Shown here: positions 6,579-7,316 of the stretch, piece by piece
How the letters are laid out: each line of letters begins with the position of its first letter
How positions within the stretch are numbered: position 1 is the stretch's first letter
NCBI GenBank assembly: GCA_905214315.1
Contig: CAJMLN010000075.1
Span: 1 to 7,316 of the forward strand
From: an uncultured bacterium
GTDB taxonomy: Bacteria > Bacillota > Clostridia > Christensenellales > QALW01
Direction of reading: 5' to 3'
Length of the DNA stretch: 7,316 nucleotides
The notes under the pieces: generated by a model
The model's database searches: none
Seen by the model: the letters and a program-made list of their open reading frames with translations, nothing else
Told to the model about the DNA's origin: nothing
Made by a program: the position numbers and the translations under genes

Positions 6579-6596
6579 AACGGCATTTCCGCCGTT
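6579..6596 (-). promoter_or_regulatory. Small hairpin at the 5' end of the redox-operon mRNA
   Basis: Arms 6591-6596 and 6579-6584 (AACGGC/GCCGTT) form a 6-bp stem with a 6-base loop. It begins only a few bases after the inferred start near 6599, a position that often stabilises mRNA. The GCCGTT element recurs nearby at 6619-6624 and 6710-6715, so a protein-binding role is also possible. Confidence 0.4.
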
Positions 6597-6605
6597 TATG
6601 CTATT

Positions 6606-6634
6606 ATTGTACACATAAAACGGCTTTCTAACTA
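6606..6634 (-). promoter_or_regulatory. Promoter of the thioredoxin-rhodanese-reductase operon
   Basis: On the - strand, -10 TACAAT (6606-6611) with a -35 position TAGTTA (6629-6634) at 17 bp, which is poor. The inferred start is near 6599. An A/T block (AAAAAATTTTTT at about 6654-6665) lies where an UP element would sit. The weak -35 and the adjoining palindrome point to activation. A second TATAAT-type -10 (6687-6692) farther upstream, also without a good -35, could be an additional start. Confidence 0.55.
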
Positions 6635-6647
6635 TGACTAAGTCACA
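6633..6647. promoter_or_regulatory. Palindromic operator, probable activator site of the redox operon
   Basis: TGACTAAGTCA (6635-6645) is a perfect palindrome about a central base; including flanks, TATGACTAAGTCACA matches its complement at all but one symmetric pair. Its centre is about 41 bases upstream of the inferred transcription start, next to the weak -35, the classical position for Crp/Fnr-type activators. The half-site TGTGAC is Crp-like, but the spacing is one base short of the Crp consensus, so the cognate factor is unknown. Confidence 0.5.
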
Positions 6648-6739
6648 TTTTTAAAAAATTTTTTATACAGGTACAAAACAGACTCCATTATACTGCCGCA
6701 AAGCCGGCAAAACGGCTGACTATAAAGTTATGTACACAC

Positions 6740-6769
6740 AAAAAAACAGCGGCTCCCGCCGCTGTTTTT
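6740..6769 (-). terminator. Intrinsic terminator of the right-edge operon
   Basis: Arms 6742-6753 and 6758-6769 form a 12-bp stem (GC-rich core GCGGC/GCCGC) with a 4-base loop. On the - strand it ends in seven T (6746-6740). It lies 7 bases past the stop of the acidic 161-residue gene. The + strand also shows five T, so it may work both ways. Confidence 0.88.
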
Positions 6770-6776
6770 CTCTGTT

Positions 6777-7262
6777 TTATGCGCCTTGCGCCGCATTATT
6801 CGTATTATAATATACCTTTTGCAGTCTGCCGTAATGGCTTACCAGTTCCGCATCATCTGTTATTTTTATCTTTTCATCTGCATACACTTTCACAAATGCT
6901 CCGTCCTGTTCCCAGTATACAGTTACCTCTCTTGGATATATTTTTTCTTCTTCCGTAAGCGGTTCCCCTACGCTTTCTCTGTATTCTATCGCTTTCGGTG
7001 AACTGAATCCCCTTTCTACAATATACTCTATTCCGTTCACCGTTACTTTTGTAAATTCAAAGCTTCTAACATGATCTTCCGGCGTGTACCGCGTATTAAA
7101 TCCGCCCATGCTTTCTATTCGATCATTCAGTTCGCTTCTTGCTTTTTGTAAATCCCACCACAATACCCGTCCTTCACCTTCCTCCGTAACTACCGACATT
7201 CTATCATAATATACTTCTATAAATCCGAAAGTCCCCTCCGGCATCAAGTAATAATCCTCCAT
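6777..7262 (-). CDS. Uncharacterised acidic protein, 161 residues
   Basis: I do not recognise this protein. It is soluble, with no signal peptide or membrane segment, and acidic (about 31 Asp/Glu against 18 Lys/Arg). Hydrophobic strands alternate with charged turns (FGFIEVYYDRMSVV at 12-25, VTVNGIEYIVERGF at 73-86, REVTVYWEQDGAFVKVYAD at 111-129), suggesting a mainly beta fold with one helix at 36-51. The tail is VYYNTNNAAQGA. Start choice is uncertain: the ATG at 7262 has AAGG only 1 base ahead, too close to work. GGAGG inside codons 1-3 would instead serve TTG at codon 6 (7247, 8 bases) or ATG at codon 7 (7244, 11 bases). The frame follows the upstream gene's stop by 3 bases, so coupled translation from 7262 is also possible. 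Base use is more A/T-rich than the redox operon. It ends at a strong terminator as the last gene of an operon entering from the right. A partner or immunity role for the upstream product is a guess. Confidence 0.7.
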   Translation of the reverse strand: MEDYYLMPEGTFGFIEVYYDRMSVVTEEGEGRVLWWDLQKARSELNDRIESMGGFNTRYTPEDHVRSFEFTKVTVNGIEYIVERGFSSPKAIEYRESVGEPLTEEEKIYPREVTVYWEQDGAFVKVYADEKIKITDDAELVSHYGRLQKVYYNTNNAAQGA

Positions 7263-7265
7263 ACC

Positions 7266-7316
7266 TTACAGAAGGTTAGCAGCAATTGGGCAAAAATCAA
7301 AGCCGGAGTCAGGAGA
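7266..7316 (-). CDS. C-terminal end of a gene running in from the right edge (partial)
   Basis: The last 16 codons and TAA of an open - strand frame (SPDSGFDFCPIAANLL, then stop) lie 3 bases before the ATG of the acidic protein. The frame is open to the window edge. The segment is far too short to identify. The call rests on open frame and tight spacing, and a chance open frame of this length cannot be excluded. Confidence 0.4.
   Translation of the reverse strand, partial: SPDSGFDFCPIAANLL

Noticed and set aside
1548..6586. In-frame ATG at 6586 as the thioredoxin start
   Set aside because: Would add 13 residues not seen in thioredoxins and lacks a Shine-Dalgarno; AAGGAG precedes the ATG at 6547 instead.
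1..7316. CRISPR array, insertion sequence, tRNA or rRNA
   Set aside because: No regularly spaced repeats, no transposase-like frame with terminal repeats, and no cloverleaf or rRNA-like segment were seen on either strand.

Overview
The window looks like chromosomal DNA of a low-to-mid GC Gram-positive anaerobe, most likely a gut-type member of the Clostridia. The reasons are strong purine-rich ribosome binding sites, A/T-rich promoters, hairpin-plus-U-tract terminators, and a monofunctional small alarmone synthetase of the kind typical of Firmicutes. The genus cannot be named from the sequence.

Layout. Positions 1-344 hold no convincing gene; they open with a perfect hairpin terminator serving a + strand gene that lies off the left edge. 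A (p)ppGpp synthetase (relP/relQ class) follows on the - strand, with a clear promoter and a folded leader. Next is a sugar-utilisation-like module: an AraC-family regulator on the - strand (TTG start), divergent from two + strand genes that overlap by 4 bp. These two encode paralogous intracellular proteins of about 315 residues that resemble a GH20-like TIM-barrel family. The intergenic region carries two identical 9-bp direct repeats exactly 21 bp apart. One lies in the -35 zone of the + promoter and the other in the regulator's own promoter, so the regulator probably controls both directions.

A bidirectional hairpin separates this module from a convergent - strand redox operon: thioredoxin, a stand-alone rhodanese, and a CoA-disulfide/persulfide reductase with its own C-terminal rhodanese domain. 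The three genes are packed tightly (9 bp and 0 bp gaps) and read from one promoter. That promoter has a poor -35, a near-perfect palindrome centred about 41 bp upstream of the inferred start, and an A/T-rich upstream tract, which together suggest an activator. The reductase would reduce disulfides or persulfides of CoA and similar thiols with NAD(P)H, the rhodaneses would carry sulfane sulfur, and thioredoxin would resolve protein disulfides or persulfides.

The right edge holds an unrecognised acidic 161-residue protein on the - strand, directly downstream of the last 16 codons of another gene and closed by a strong terminator. The pair resembles the end of an effector/partner operon, but this cannot be shown here.

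The least-described parts are the tandem GH20-like paralogues with their operator, the activator-like site of the redox operon, and the acidic orphan protein at the right edge.
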